The notes beneath the pieces are model-generated. The model ran no database searches. It saw only the letters and a program-made list of their open reading frames with translations, and was not told where the DNA came from. Below are positions 46,827 to 58,500 of a DNA stretch of 64,000 nucleotides, piece after piece. Source of the stretch: Hygrophila difformis (lineage: Eukaryota; Streptophyta; Magnoliopsida; Lamiales; Acanthaceae). Each line of letters opens with the position of its first letter. Position 1 is the first letter of the stretch. The translations under genes were made by a program, and so were the position numbers. Where the stretch lies: contig JAOANR010000012.1 in the NCBI GenBank assembly GCA_030278955.1, positions 30,627,491 to 30,691,490 on the forward strand, given 5' to 3'.

Positions 46827-47339
46827 CCCCCCCCTGTGTGTTAACTTTCTGACCCTTATGCCGAAACACATGTAACATTCTAGATATTTCAGTCTGCCCA
46901 TCTTGTTGAAGCAGATCTTATTGTTATTTGTGTTAGAGACACTTCATCGTATTTTCATTATTAATGCTGGTTCTGGCTTTAGGCTGATCTGGAATATAGC
47001 CAAGCCTTTACTTCACACTGATTCATCCGCAAAAATTCAGGTATGTCCGAGGCGCTCTTTCCCCTACATAACAATATTTGCTTTCCCAACTTGTAATAAC
47101 GATTTCAAATAAGTGCTTGGCAGTAAATACCTAGAGAAACTCCTTGAAGCAATTGACGAAAGGTGACTGCTTATTTCAACATTTGCATGCATACTAATTA
47201 AATACTTTTGAAAGCTCATGACATCTGTTTTGCTGGTAGGGAGCTATCGGAGTTCCTTGGTGGTAGCTGTACCTGCACAAATCAGGGGGGCTGTATGAAG
47301 TCAGATAAAGGTCCTTGGAAAGACGTGAATATATTAAAG
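46339..47339 (+). pseudogene. SEC14-like phosphatidylinositol transfer protein, five exons
   Basis: SEC14-like proteins exchange phosphatidylinositol and phosphatidylcholine at membranes. Exons, with GT-AG introns: 46339-46597, 46686-46763, 46939-47040, 47114-47162, 47240-47339. They encode the CRAL-TRIO domain: [73 protein letters not shown] and [20 protein letters not shown]. The latter Cys-rich motif marks the plant SFH subgroup. Damage includes a TAG stop at 46734-46736 (V*K, normally an Arg/Gln-type codon before KID) and a frameshift near 46440-46480. The N terminus and the C-terminal nodulin domain are missing, so only the middle of the gene was captured. Confidence 0.85.
46781..46823 (+). 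repeat. (TC)n microsatellite
   Basis: Twenty-one TC units lie in the intron after exon 2 of the SEC14-like fragment. Confidence 0.95.
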
Positions 47340-47502
47340 GTAATACAATTGTTACATCTACGTGCTTAAACGCTGCGTAACCAATTAAGTGCATAAAACT
47401 ATAGAAGGTGAAGAATCATATTATTTTTTGCTCTTATTGCATGCTTTGGCTGTGAAGCCAGATGGAACATTTGATTTGGTGTAGTTTGAAGAGAGTGTTT
47501 GA

Positions 47503-47646
<144 letters not shown>

Positions 47647-47928
47647 TAGCATCCTCAACTTCAATGGCACATTCTTTGTCTGAAAATAGTTTACTTGACC
47701 ATGGGTATTGATTGGCATTGACATTAATTATAGCTCAGAATGTGGCTTACTGGCATTTCCTGTATTATTATGTTTTTGATTGGTCATACGTAGAATATTG
47801 ATGCTGCACTTGATCTAAGTCACACCTAGAATATTGGAAGAATGATTAAATCTCACTATCCACATTCCCAAGTAGGTTTTCTGTTTCCCTTTCCACCTAG
47901 AATATTGGTGTCTTTGGTTTCTTTGCAG

Positions 47929-49670
47929 GGATTTTTTATGCAAAAGGATTCTAAAATGTTTCCTCCCTCAGTAGATTGGAATAATATTGATTGGTCTACT
48001 ATGCGGCATCAAATGGATTTTCCTGTTCAGGTGTTGCCACTTGCCTGTAAAGGTTTTTTTCAGCTACTATAATTTTATTAGGCATTGATTGATCCATACT
48101 ATAGTAACTAAATTATAGGGTTGATTTTCTGATTTTTTTTTAAGTCACGCTATAATCCTAAGTAGATCATAATTGAGCTACTGGAGTCACGATACTGGAG
48201 TGCTAAGTAGATCATAATTGAGCTAAATACCATATGTTGAAGTTTGGTTTGTTTAACATTCAAATACTATTTAGCTTGCAGAGTTTATGATTCGAATATA
48301 AGTCATCATATGAATTCGGCTTGATTATTTTCCAGATGACTCTATGTTTAATTCAACTTTGATTTGTTTATCATACTCGAAGTGAGGTTGAATTCGAACT
48401 TGAATTCATTAAGAAATAATTATTAGAAATTAAGTTAAAAAAATCATATAAAGAATAATATTGATCAATTTTTCAATAAAAACATATTTAAAATAATATT
48501 TAAATGTATTTTTAATATAAATATATTTTTTAAATATATTGAAGTGAATGCGAACAAGTTCCAAGTACTCGTAAACCAGTACAAACTCGGCTTGATTTGT
48601 AATCAAGTTGAACAGTTCGGTCCATTAAACTCTAGCACCATATTCTAGGAATCAACCTTCAACCAAAAGCTCATGTTTTCTCATTTTTCTTCATGTGTTA
48701 CTTAAAGCCTATGATCATGTACAGCTCCCACCCCCCCCCCCCCCCCCGTTCCTTCATATGTTGCTTAGAGCGCATGGCTTTCGAGTAAATGTTGGCATTT
48801 GTGCTGTTTGCAGTGTGTTGTTTGCAGTGCGCGATATGCTGTTTAGATGACAAAACAGTGGCAACGCCGGGCAAGGTAAGTATAATCTTCTTGTATCTTC
48901 TGTTGTGATACTACATACTTGGTCACTTCATCTGAGAGTTCCATACCAGTATAAAGTACAAACCATTATTCTGCTTTGATTCTTTTGGCCGATTCTTCAC
49001 ATGCCTATGTGCCTATTATACCTTTTCATACTTATATGAACTATTGGTGAATGGATAGCATATTCTAATCTTCCAAGGGTATTCAGTTTATTCCTTGAGG
49101 TACAGTGACTGTCTTCTGCCGACCATATCTGATTGTTAGGTAAATGTTACTACCAAATAATTGATTCTTTGTAATTGAAGATGTCATTGATTATGACCAG
49201 GTAAACATCAAGGATTATGCTTTATCCGGGGGTGGGCGAGGCATAGAGAGAGTAGAAGTATCTATTAATGGTGGCAAAACCTGGATCGAAGCTACCAACT
49301 ACCAGAAATCTGGCACCCATACATTTCAGATTCAGAAAATAGTGACAAATGGGCGTGGTGATATTTGAGGCTCAGGCTGATATCCATCAGACCACTGAAA
49401 TAGTTGCAAAAGCATTTTGTTCCAATTTTTTTGTTTGGAAATGGACTCAATTGCTACCTATTGGTTTAAGAGTCTAACAATGACCCAAAATTTGCATGGA
49501 TTACCGTGACTCTTTTTTTTGTCTTAGTTCTGATTTGGTGTTTCTGCAACTGATTCCAGATTGATACAGCCGCAAATGTCCAGCCTGAAAATGTAGATGT
49601 CACCTGGAACTTGAGGGGAATCTTATCATGGCATCGTGTTCAAGTCCGAATTGGTCACTCAAATCTGTAG
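47929..49670 (+). pseudogene. Sulfite oxidase, C-terminal exons
   Basis: Plant sulfite oxidase is a peroxisomal molybdenum enzyme that oxidises sulfite to sulfate. Exons: 47929-48030 (GFFMQKDSKMFPPSVDWNNI...DFPVQ), 48838-48875 (AICCLDDKTVATPGK), 49201 to about 49410 (YALSGGGRGIERVEVSINGG, then HQTTEIVAKA) and 49560-49670 (ANVQPENVDVTWNLRGILS...). The final residues SNL form a type 1 peroxisomal targeting signal. The middle exon has lost one base near 49368 (after the WAW codons), so the frame breaks. The molybdopterin-binding N-terminal half is absent. This is the dimerisation (Mo-co_dimer) region only. Confidence 0.88.
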
Positions 49671-51221
49671 GTGAAGGAGTTGCATCAAAGCTTCTGGCAT
49701 CCTGCCTGATTAATAATTAATATAAAATCGCACTCCACACTTGACAAGGCCATGCTGGTCCATAAGCTGCAATTAGCTGCAGTTCCTATAATCTCCATTT
49801 GCGTCTTAGCTGTCTTTGATCATCACTTGAAAGCAAGAACAGGGTTTTGAGTTTGCATGGATTATGATCTATGATGTGCCTTCATCTTTTTTCTGTTTGT
49901 TTAATGACATTTGTGCTCTCTTGATGGAATTGTTCTTTCTCCACCTGCCAAAATTGAGGAAAGATTGTTGATTTTTTAAGAATACAAGGAACCTATGTAT
50001 CAGCCTACTTTTTGGGAACCTGGCAATTCTTTCATTTCAGATCAAAAGAATGGGAGAGCTACTAAGCGCACCAAGTGTAAGTGATCTAAATCTAAGTTTT
50101 TTTTTTTTTTAATCTTATGCTTTTCGAATCAGGTTTATTTGTGGTTGTGTATTTTGAGACGATTTGTTGCTTAGTTCCTTAAGTGTTTTGAAAAAGAAGT
50201 TAAAACAAGAACAGGAGCAAATACTTTACCTTTAGTATTATTATTCATGATGCCTTGAATATGGTCGATAAAATGCTTAGTCATAAACTGTGTTATGCTA
50301 TGAGACCTGTTTTGATGATTGTTTTTGTGATCATAAATGATTGTGTTTAGCGATAGAATGATTAGTGTATAGCGATAGAATGTTTAGTGTAATTATTTCT
50401 GAGGAGTGTTTGTTTTGTGTCTATAACAGAGATTCTGAGGAGTGTTTAGTGTCTACTCCTGATGTGTTTACGCATTCTATCGCTATACACCAATCATATG
50501 TCCGTATTTATTGAAAATATGTCTCCATTTTGTAATAATGATTGTGGTTTTTTTTTTGTGTCATGCTCTTATGAACTATTTACTGCAACCTCCCATTATA
50601 TCCTTATTAAGTATCTTTTTATCCAATTTCAGTTTTTGTACTGTAGGAGACGGTTTGACCTTCTCCATCAAGCCCTTCACTGTGAAAATACATCTGGACC
50701 TTTTCATGAATCAATACAGCCCGTTCTGAAAACCTCGGAAACTGTGCTGGCGTTCACTCACTCGTATGTTGACTGTATTTCTTTTGTTCACTGCCATCAA
50801 GAGCGCAACTATTCTAAATAATTGTATCATTGCCAGTATTGTACTTGTATTGTCTTCTTACTCGAGGACTTGTTGAATGATTGAAGTAGTGTTTCGGGTT
50901 CATAAACTTGCTGAATGATTTGCCATAATGTTATTTTTACTTGTTTACTCTTTCATCTACTCCACTTTCACACCTTCCCTGCACCAGTCATGTCCTGTTC
51001 AATAAATCCGTGGCCATTAACCAAATTTTTGTGCCAATCCAAGGCTTGGTGTGCCGGACTCAAATGACAGACCTTAAACCCTGCTGCTCGGGTTTATTCA
51101 CCATTTTATATCCTCTAAGCGTATTTGCCTTTAAACAAAATAAGTATCATATAAACTATCCACATACGCTTACCTATAATTATTTCTTTTTCCCCCACGG
51201 GCGGTTGTACCCCTCAGTTCG
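49671..51221 (+). other. 3' part of the capture element
   Basis: It begins with sequence that looks like the 3' untranslated region of sulfite oxidase. An exon-like piece (DQKNGRATKRTK) follows a TTTCAG acceptor near 50040. A frame at 50462-50821 contains FDLLHQALHCENTSGPFHES, which I do not recognise and which could be a sixth captured fragment. Arms at 50359-50382 and 50473-50496 form a 24-bp inverted repeat with one mismatch. Confidence 0.4.
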
Positions 51222-51249
51222 CTGTGCATTTGCACAGTTTTTCAACTAG
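51222..51249 (+). other. Helitron 3' terminus
   Basis: Hairpin CTGTGCA-TT-TGCACAG followed eight bases later by CTAG and then T at 51250. This is the replication-termination structure expected at a Helitron 3' end. Confidence 0.7.
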
Positions 51250-51463
51250 TACTTATATATGTGAATATATTGTATTTAAAATTTAATAATGAAAATGATA
51301 TAATTACATATACTTCAATATTTGTTAAGATTGAATTTAATTCAATATTTTTATATATATTGGTATAATTTAAATAAATATTCCATATTTGGTAAATACA
51401 TTCAATATTTTATATATATTGGTATATTTTAATTAAATATTCCATATTTGGTAAATACAATAA

Positions 51464-51727
51464 TACTTCATCCGTTTCCGTGAAAGTGCAACATTCATCC
51501 AATGCACGTAGTCCAATGCATATTTTAAACCATTAATAATTTAAGTTCGGTATAAGTAAAAAATTTAAAAGTTTGATATTTAAAAACTATATGACGAGAC
51601 GAATCCAACAAGATCTCACTTGACTATGTTTTTCCTTGTATAACTATGATAAAAATTAGAGTCAAAATCGAATAATAAATAGTAGTAAATAGTGCTTTGT
51701 TGCACTATCACAAAAATGGAGGTAGTA
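51464..51727. mobile_element. Mariner/Stowaway-like MITE
   Basis: The left end TACTTCATCCGTTTCCGTGA, continuing AAGTGCAAC, is the inverted complement of the right end GTTGCACTATCACAAAAATG then GAGGTAGTA, with few mismatches. Bounded by TA, 264 bp. Confidence 0.78.
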
Positions 51728-52163
51728 AAAGTTAAATTATAATTAAAAATTATATCAAAAACACTAAAAAAAATGTAACAAAAAAAAAGTGGGAAGCGGG
51801 ATGAACAGTGACCCGCTACATTGAGCGGGTCACTGTAGCTGAACGTCATTTTAAGCAGACCGTCTGGAGTCTGGCGATTATCTTTGGAGAGCCTTTGATC
51901 TTTATTCTCCCGTTTGCCGGCAAAATAAAGGGAGCATTGGAGCTGCCCTTAGGGGATGTTGAGAGTTATAGCAGATTGGATAGAAAATTACTTCTATCTC
52001 ACACTTTTCTTTTGATTAGCTAACTCTCAAACATCCACTTAACTCTGACTCTTTTTCCCTTTTTTTTCTTTATTTTTATTTAAATTTAAAGTCTTCATGA
52101 TTTATCCGTCTCAGGGGAACCTACAAATCTAGTTTTTCCTATATTTAAAAATATTTTATTTTA
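51728..52163. other. Spacer with hairpin, no gene
   Basis: A perfect 13-bp inverted repeat, ACAGTGACCCGCT...AGCGGGTCACTGT (51805-51836), sits in a GC-richer stretch. The following sequence, with GGAGCATTGGAGCTGCCCTT near 51931, resembles ends of common plant MITEs, but the other end was not found. No coding domain is visible. Confidence 0.4.
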
Positions 52164-54473
52164 CGGGAAATTGCTAAAAAATCCCCCGTAGTAAGCCCTA
52201 CTCCTTTGCTTCCCCCCGATTCAAAATGCAAGAAAACCCCACAAAGTTTGAAATTATAATTAAAAATAAGAAAAAAGGGGGAAACAAATCAATTTTTTAA
52301 TTGAAGGGACTATGGGTTCAATTTTTTTAATTGAAACCGTACACGATATCCCCTCTTCTCTCACATCCCGCGACTGAGTTGGACTCTTCGAAGATTGAAC
52401 GGAGAAACGGCCGTGGTGAGGGCAACGTTGAGGCGGCGAGCGAAGTCTATAAGGCGCGTTTTGGTGGCGGGAGTGCAGTCCCCACGGTGGCCGGGGAACT
52501 GGTAAACGGAAGGAGAGGTCGACGGTTCCGGAAAGTAAGAGGGCGGCGTAGAAGCAGCGGAAAGGGGTTGGCTGAGGGCGTAGCCGGAGGTGGAGGGTGG
52601 CGAGGGGAAAATCAATGGTGTAGTACTGATAGTGGTAAGTAATTTCGGTTGAATTTTGTTGTTTTGTGGGTGGGGGGAAAACGGGATAGCTTTGGAACCC
52701 TAACCGACGGTGTTTGTTCTTTAGTTGGAAATTTACTTAATATTGTTGTGTTTACTGTTATTATTCTTTCGACGGAATGTTGATGCTTGTTACTCCCGGT
52801 AAACGAAGTCTTAAATGAGTCATAGTCACTTCCGTGTATTTCTCGTAGGGCTATCTCCCTCCCATTCCATGCCTTTCGATATTTAATCACAATACCAAAC
52901 TCCCTCTCTAAGTTCATCGCATTAATCGGCCCGTACTTTGGATCACGACGTAATTTCTCCTTTACGTAACCTGTTATCCATGTTGCATCAGCCTTCGAAT
53001 TGTCACGATCCTTTAAACTATCCAACCCACATGAATGCTTCAACACACATCTTTTAATCCCAAAAGACCTATCAACCTTATGAAAGGATGCGTACACCCG
53101 CCACCCACATCCTACAACCATGCACACCGCTGTTATTTTGTCATCGTCATTTCTCTCATACTTAAATGCACGTTTGTGCGCTATACAGTAGTTCTTTAGC
53201 ACCATTCAGAAATGGTTTGCATCATCAAAAGTTTGGCCTTCCCCCCTAATCGCACGACCTCAAATTACCACTCCAACGGGTGCATTTCTATTCAGTGTAC
53301 CTTTCTCCCTGTTCCTTTCTCCAATTGCTTCCCTGTAAACCAATTTTCATTAACAAATTCACATAAGTACAGGTGCAAATACCATATATTCTCCTTTTAT
53401 TATACAATCAATAACTCCCAAACTCATTAACAGAAATACTGGACAATCATTCAATCACAACAAACTAAGACCTACATACATAAACTTCACCACAACACTG
53501 CTCGCTACAATATTCCCACCACTATATCAACCCAACATACCTACATAGAACTTATACAAAACACACCAACCAACACAGTCACCATACAGTATACCTACTG
53601 GATTTCACAACAATTTACCACACATTAAACATATTTCCAATGAAAACCACAGTATATTCATAATCAATATCTTCAACAAACTCTACGATATGGACATCCC
53701 GATCTCTACATACAAAAAAACCCTAACCCGTAACCAATACAAGCACGCACACCAACATATTGTTTCAATCAAATCTGCATTTCAACATATGTCATTACCT
53801 TATTCTCTTATTCACATCTTCAGCCCTTTTAGCAGATATTTTGCACAATCCTTTCCTCATGAACCGATGCACCTCTACCATGTGAGCAACGTCATTGTCC
53901 GACCATAGCCCCACGGGAAACCTCTCCACAGGGTGCTCGTAGTGCAATACCAAACGGGAGACATCTAACCCTCGTTTCGATGCTACGCTGCCCGCAATTT
54001 CGCTAAGCTGTGTCCCATTCCCCACAATCAAAGACTCCATCACCCCGTCCAACTCACAAAATGCAAGAAGGGGCTGCTCACCACCGCCATTTTTCTCCAC
54101 AATTTCAACCATCTCCCCAATATTTCCCCTGCTTCGAATCGTCCCAAAATCCCCTTCCCAAAACTCTGTCGCAGCCCCTTCTTCTCGTTGGAAAAACGCG
54201 CGAATTGATTTGGTGCTTCCACTTTGCTATGCTTTCCTTCCAAAGCAAGACAAGCCCATATAAAAAAACCAAATACACCCTTACTGCAAAGCACTTTACA
54301 GGGGTAAAAGGGTATTTTACCATTATGGTTTCCCATTTTTTTTTTATTTCCAAACATTGGGTACTGAATCGTAACTTCTTGATACATACATGGGGTTTGA
54401 GTTGGCATAATATTCCTGCATGTACTGTCCAGGAACCTGTGCTTTGTGAAGGGGTTTTTTCGGGTAAAACCCC
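52164..54473 (-). mobile_element. Mutator-like element with decayed transposase
   Basis: The 9-bp word TTTATTTTA occurs directly outside both ends (52155-52163 and 54474-54482). The left end CGGGAAATTGCTAAAAAATC and the right end inverted, GGGGTTTTACCCGAAAAAAC, align loosely as terminal inverted repeats. Minus-strand MuDR-type transposase sequence lies inside. The AT-rich duplication could arise by chance, but the combination supports a Mutator-like element. Confidence 0.65.
52612..54112 (-). pseudogene. MuDR-type transposase, N-terminal part only
   Basis: A first minus-strand segment (54112-53795) encodes a sequence with LVLHYEHPVERFPVGLWSDN followed by DVAHMVEVHRFM, as in the N-terminal PB1-like module of plant MULE proteins. 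The second (53205 to about 52790) has the MuDR DNA-binding domain: LKNYCIAHKRAFKYERND, AVCMVVGCGWRVYASF, IKRCVLKHSCG and ATWITGYVKEKLRRDP. The DDE catalytic core and the SWIM zinc finger are missing. The element ends soon after, in GC-rich sequence at 52370-52620 of unknown origin. It is not capable of transposition. Confidence 0.75.
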
Positions 54474-54956
54474 TTTATTTTAATTACTTTTATTATTTAT
54501 TTATATTCTTAACAATTTATTAAATCATATATATTTAATTTTAATAAATACAGTAATTACCAAAAAAAATCATCCTAAACTTATCAACATTGGCCATGTA
54601 TACACATAAACTAATTTTTTAACCAAAAATACACTTTAAATTTTTGAACCAATCTACATTTCTACCTCCATTAATTTTTAAAATATCTGATTTTGGCCCT
54701 AAAGATTTGAAAAGAATATTCTTCCAAGCCTCAAAGCTCCAAAAAATAGCCCAAAAATAATATCCCCTTAAAAAACTTGGTATCATAGCATAAGTTCGAT
54801 TTTAGTGCTTTTTAAGACTTATGACTAATAAAAATATAAAAGATAATCTAAATCAACACAAGAAAAAAATTATTTTATTAACCAAAATTCGCAAATGAAC
54901 AAAGTCGGTTCCTTTTACTTATCGAATTTTTTTTCACTAATTAATGACTGATTCAC
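54474..54956. other. AT-rich spacer, no gene
   Basis: I see no coding region, terminal repeat or regulatory site in this stretch. Confidence 0.4.
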
Positions 54957-56205
54957 AAGGACGGGATGGTCGCTGATTATGGAAAATGGATAGGGTTGGA
55001 GTGGGATTGGGATATTAGTCTAAGAAGACCACTTTTTGATTGGGAAAAGGAGGTGTGGCAACAGTTCTTGCTGGTTATTGGCAGGATTAGTCTGAGTCGG
55101 TTTATGAAGGACAGGGTAGTTTGGATGCAGGACGGCAATGGTAGGTTCTCAATTAGATCGTGCTGGAGTAGGATAGCAGGGGGCAGAGGATGAGGTGAAT
55201 GCGATGTGGAGATTACTGTGGAAGATTAGAACACCAATGAAGGCAAAACTATTGGTATGGAAGGTGCTAAATCATGCACTACCTGTCAAGGAGGTGCTAT
55301 TGAAGAGAGGTTGTATCCAACATACTGAAATTATTTGTAAATGCTGTGGGAAGGAGGAAGAATCTATTAACCATCTTTTTTGTAACTGTGATCTTGCAAG
55401 TTTTTTGTGGAATATGGGAGCGGACTGGTTTGGGGTGGCATGGTCGAATCCTGGAAATATTAATAGTCTGATTATTTGGTGGTTGTGTGGAAACCAGTTG
55501 AAAGCTCATAGGGAGGTCTGGTTTATCACAGGGATTGCAATATGTTGGACAATTTGGAAGCTCCGCAACGACGCTATTTTTAGGGGTAAACAAATCGTGA
55601 CAATAGCAGTGTTGGAAGAACTTCAATGGAGGATCAGACTATAGGGGCAAGCCTTTCTGCTGACATGAGTCAACTGCTCGTTTGGTGTAGGGGGCAACTT
55701 CATGGACAACTTTGCTTCACCTCGGACGGACAGGGTGATAACCACCCAAAAGGGGTTTAACTTGGGTTCGGCCAACCAAAGGGTGGTGAAAGATCAACAC
55801 TGACGGTTCTTCCATTGGGAATCCGGGGCCGTTCGGGATTGGAGGAGTTATTAGAGAGGAAGGAGGTGAGACCATTTTCACATTGTCTGATCATATCGGT
55901 ATTACGGATTCAACAGAGGCTGAGATAACAGCAATTTGTCGAGTTTGCCAAGCTCTCATCCGTGACCAAGGTTTTCCCTTGCCCAAGCTTATTTTCGAAT
56001 GTGATTCCATTAATGTCGTAAGATGGCTCGACAATCCAGCGAGTGTTCCCTGGAGATCTCGTGAGAAAGTTGGTCCGATCATTTCAATGTTAAGATGCGC
56101 TGGGGAAGTGAGGTTTCAACATATCCTAATGGAGCGTAATTCCTTAGCCGATCATTGGGCGAAGCGCGGGGCATCCGATGCGGGTAAGATTGAAATGTGG
56201 AAATG
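54957..56205 (+). pseudogene. 3' end of a LINE: zinc-binding RT domain and RNase H
   Basis: The first piece, 54966-55193, has the spacer region typical of plant LINEs (EWDWDISLRRPLFDWEKE). The zf-RVT domain at 55195-55644 has LLWKIRTPMKAKLLVWKVLN, CKCCGKEEESINHLFCNCDL and WFITGIAICWTIWKLRNDAI. After a break, an RNase H domain (about 55795-56205) has NTDGSSIGNPGP in one frame and DSTEAEITAICRVCQALIRD, with the Glu of the catalytic set, in another. It ends in ADHWAKRGA. The element is 5'-truncated at about 54957, as is usual for LINEs. At least two frameshifts are present. Confidence 0.82.
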
Positions 56206-56570
56206 ATCAGTTTTGAGTAGATATTAATTTCTGGTGTTGGAACTCCGGATTGTGCCTTTATTTAGATATAAATGGCTTGCTCGAGAGGACCTTCTTCTAA
56301 CCCGATGGACTGGTTCTGGGCCATTTTTCTCCGTTCGAGCATGGTAATTGGGCCATTTGTGCGACTTGGGCCTATATATGTATTGGGCTTTATTAATACA
56401 TTTTTTAGGTGTTAACAGATTGCCCCGCCCCCGTTTATCAGCAAACATGGCCCGGGTTCAAGGCTCTTTTTCTGAAAAAGTGGTTTCTCACCGTTAACCT
56501 CTTTAGTCGGTTATCGATTTTCCAACTCCTTCTCTTGAACGTGCCCTGTGTAACGGGCGTCAGAGTGACT
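56206..56570 (+). other. LINE tail or promoter of the next gene
   Basis: Non-coding sequence between the LINE stop and the TATA box at 56572. No poly-A tail or target duplication was found to fix the LINE end. Confidence 0.3.
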
Positions 56571-56571
56571 A

Positions 56572-56583
56572 GATATAAATAGG
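56572..56583 (+). promoter_or_regulatory. TATA box
   Basis: GATATAAATAGG lies about 270 bp upstream of the first coding sequence of the plant mobile domain gene, on the same strand. Confidence 0.45.
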
Positions 56584-56799
56584 TTTTATGAAAATGAACC
56601 TCGGTATGTTTTCAAATGTCCCCCTGTCTGTTCCTCTTCCGCATTCCGTAGTTCCCAATTTCTTACTTGAAACCCTAAATGTGCAGGTATAGTAATCAAT
56701 AATAGTGCCCATTCTCGATGAAAATGATGATTTTTTCATCCAGCTAGTTCGCTCAAGTAGGTCGACAGACATTATTTCGGTTGTTGATCCTCCAGAAGT

Positions 56800-58500
56800 C
56801 CCAATTATGGCTGCTTGAGACGCCATACATGTATGAGTATCTTCCAATGCCAGAAAAGGAGCGATAATAGGCCAAGGAGCATAGCGACGAGATCAGATTG
56901 CAAGGTTGGGTATGGCGACTTTTGTAGAAGCCCCCTTATGGTCGCAATGGATATTGCAAGGTCGGGTATGATGACTTCTGTAGAAGCCCCCTTATGGTCG
57001 CAATGGATTGTGTGGATGTTGTCCTACTGTGAAGATCAGTGGAGGCGACAGGGTATTGATAGAGCCATTCATTTATTGGGGCATGCTAACCTTAGTCTCT
57101 ATTCTCGTTTTATTCTAGCTATCGCGACTTTCTAGAATCCCTTGATAAACTGTTTTATGTTTAAACAAGGTTTTATGAGTCCGACTCTGTTAGATGTGGT
57201 GATGTTGTCCTGTCTTCCGGTAGTCGGAGTTGAGGCCAATGTCGAGGCATTGGAACTTCCCTCGTGTAGGGTAGAGATGCATAATCCTTCCTGGACTGAT
57301 TTCATTGGGATTAATCTGGGAAGAGATTTGCCCCCTTCTGAGAAAGAACGCGTTGCTGTTATGCTATACTGGTTGAATCATTATGTGATTTCATCCCATA
57401 GCAAAGCGGTAAATGGTTATTTTTTCCAATGGCTTACAGGTTAGCGAGGGGTGACAAACTAAACAGAGGGGCCTTTTTCTTAGCCCAACTTTACTTTAGT
57501 ACGAGTATATTCTCAAAAGCGGCTAGGGCCAATAAACCAAATGTTGTGTCCCCACGTGTTGGGCTGCTCTGGTTCCTCGAAGCCTGGTTCCGATTATACT
57601 TCCTCTCTTCTTTCTCGGGTATGATTCCGGCAGTTGAGCCCAATTCTATGGCTTTGAACAAGACCATTTTTGACCAAACTAGATCCGATATGCAACTGAG
57701 GAATCTGGTATTGGGCATAGTTAGGACCGAGAGATCGAAACGCAATTTCTTTGCGTATTACATATATGATCATTTGGCCTCTTTGCCCTTCTAGGCTGAT
57801 CCGAGTAGCCAGTGTCCCTTCGATGTTCCCATAGAAGGTAATAATCTTGCCCTATCATGGGAGTCAATTGTTAAGCCCCGTTTTATCCTCTCTATGAAGA
57901 GGGATAAAAAATCAATGGTAAGAGCACGGGTTTATTACCGCACTTCCTATCTCGTCAACTTGGTTGTGCACAGGGTATCCCACGGGTGATCTACTCGAGC
58001 CATCTCAGTCAAGGACTCCGAGAAAAGCACAAGTTATCGGCGAGCCAATCCGAGATCACATTGTTCCACCTGCGGACTCAGGCATATTTAAGGAACAATA
58101 GATTAACGTCTTTTCGCCTGGAGTCCATTGTTCTTCCAGACTTTGAAGAGCAGTATCCCTCAGTGTGGGCATCTATCCGTGTCAGTTCCGAACTACTCAA
58201 CAGTCTGTATGGCATGAATGAAGCTTAATCGGGACTTAGAAAGAGGCAGCCTTAGTTGGCTATACGAAAGCCAATTCCTAGTATAGACAGACCTCGTCCC
58301 GTTCCAGGGGGATGGTGGAAAAAAGAAAAAAGGCAAGCATGGTTCTAAAACCATCACTTCTCATCGTAGGAAAGTTGCTCGTATACAGACTATTTCAGGT
58401 TAGTCTTTTTCCATATTCCGATTATCCCTTGTTCATATTTTGTCTTCCTTATGTCAATTGTGATATTTTCAGATGATGAAGGAGAAGACTTGTAGTCGGC
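56800..58500 (+). pseudogene. Plant mobile domain protein, frameshifted
   Basis: The plant mobile domain occurs in MAIN/MAIL nuclear proteins and in several retrotransposons and Mutator-like elements. Pieces in different frames: 56940-57135 (APLWSQWIVWML...), 57142-57444 (FMSPTLLDVVMLSCLPVVGV; SEKERVAVMLYWLNHYVISS), 57429-57794 (RGAFFLAQLYFSTSIFSKAA; LLWFLEAWFRLYF), 57795-57960 (ADPSSQCPFDVP...) and 57986-58228. A possible intron begins at 58409 (CAG|GTTAGT) and ends at 58472. A 56-bp tandem duplication breaks the frame at its 5' end. At least three other breaks are present. Host gene remnant or transposon-borne copy cannot be told apart here. Confidence 0.65.
56900..57011 (+). repeat. 56-bp tandem duplication in the plant mobile domain gene
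   Basis: Two adjacent copies begin GCAAGGTTGGGTATGGCGAC (56900) and GCAAGGTCGGGTATGATGAC (56956). They differ at about five positions. The unit is not a multiple of three. Confidence 0.9.

Noticed and set aside
48728..48747. C20 run with possible function
   Set aside because: It is an isolated homopolymer in an intron of the captured sulfite oxidase fragment.
52110..52135. CTAGT at 52130 as another Helitron end
   Set aside because: No hairpin precedes it.
54010..54483. Plus-strand 157-codon frame
   Set aside because: It is antisense to the MuDR-type exon and Mutator-like terminal region, with no recognisable domain.
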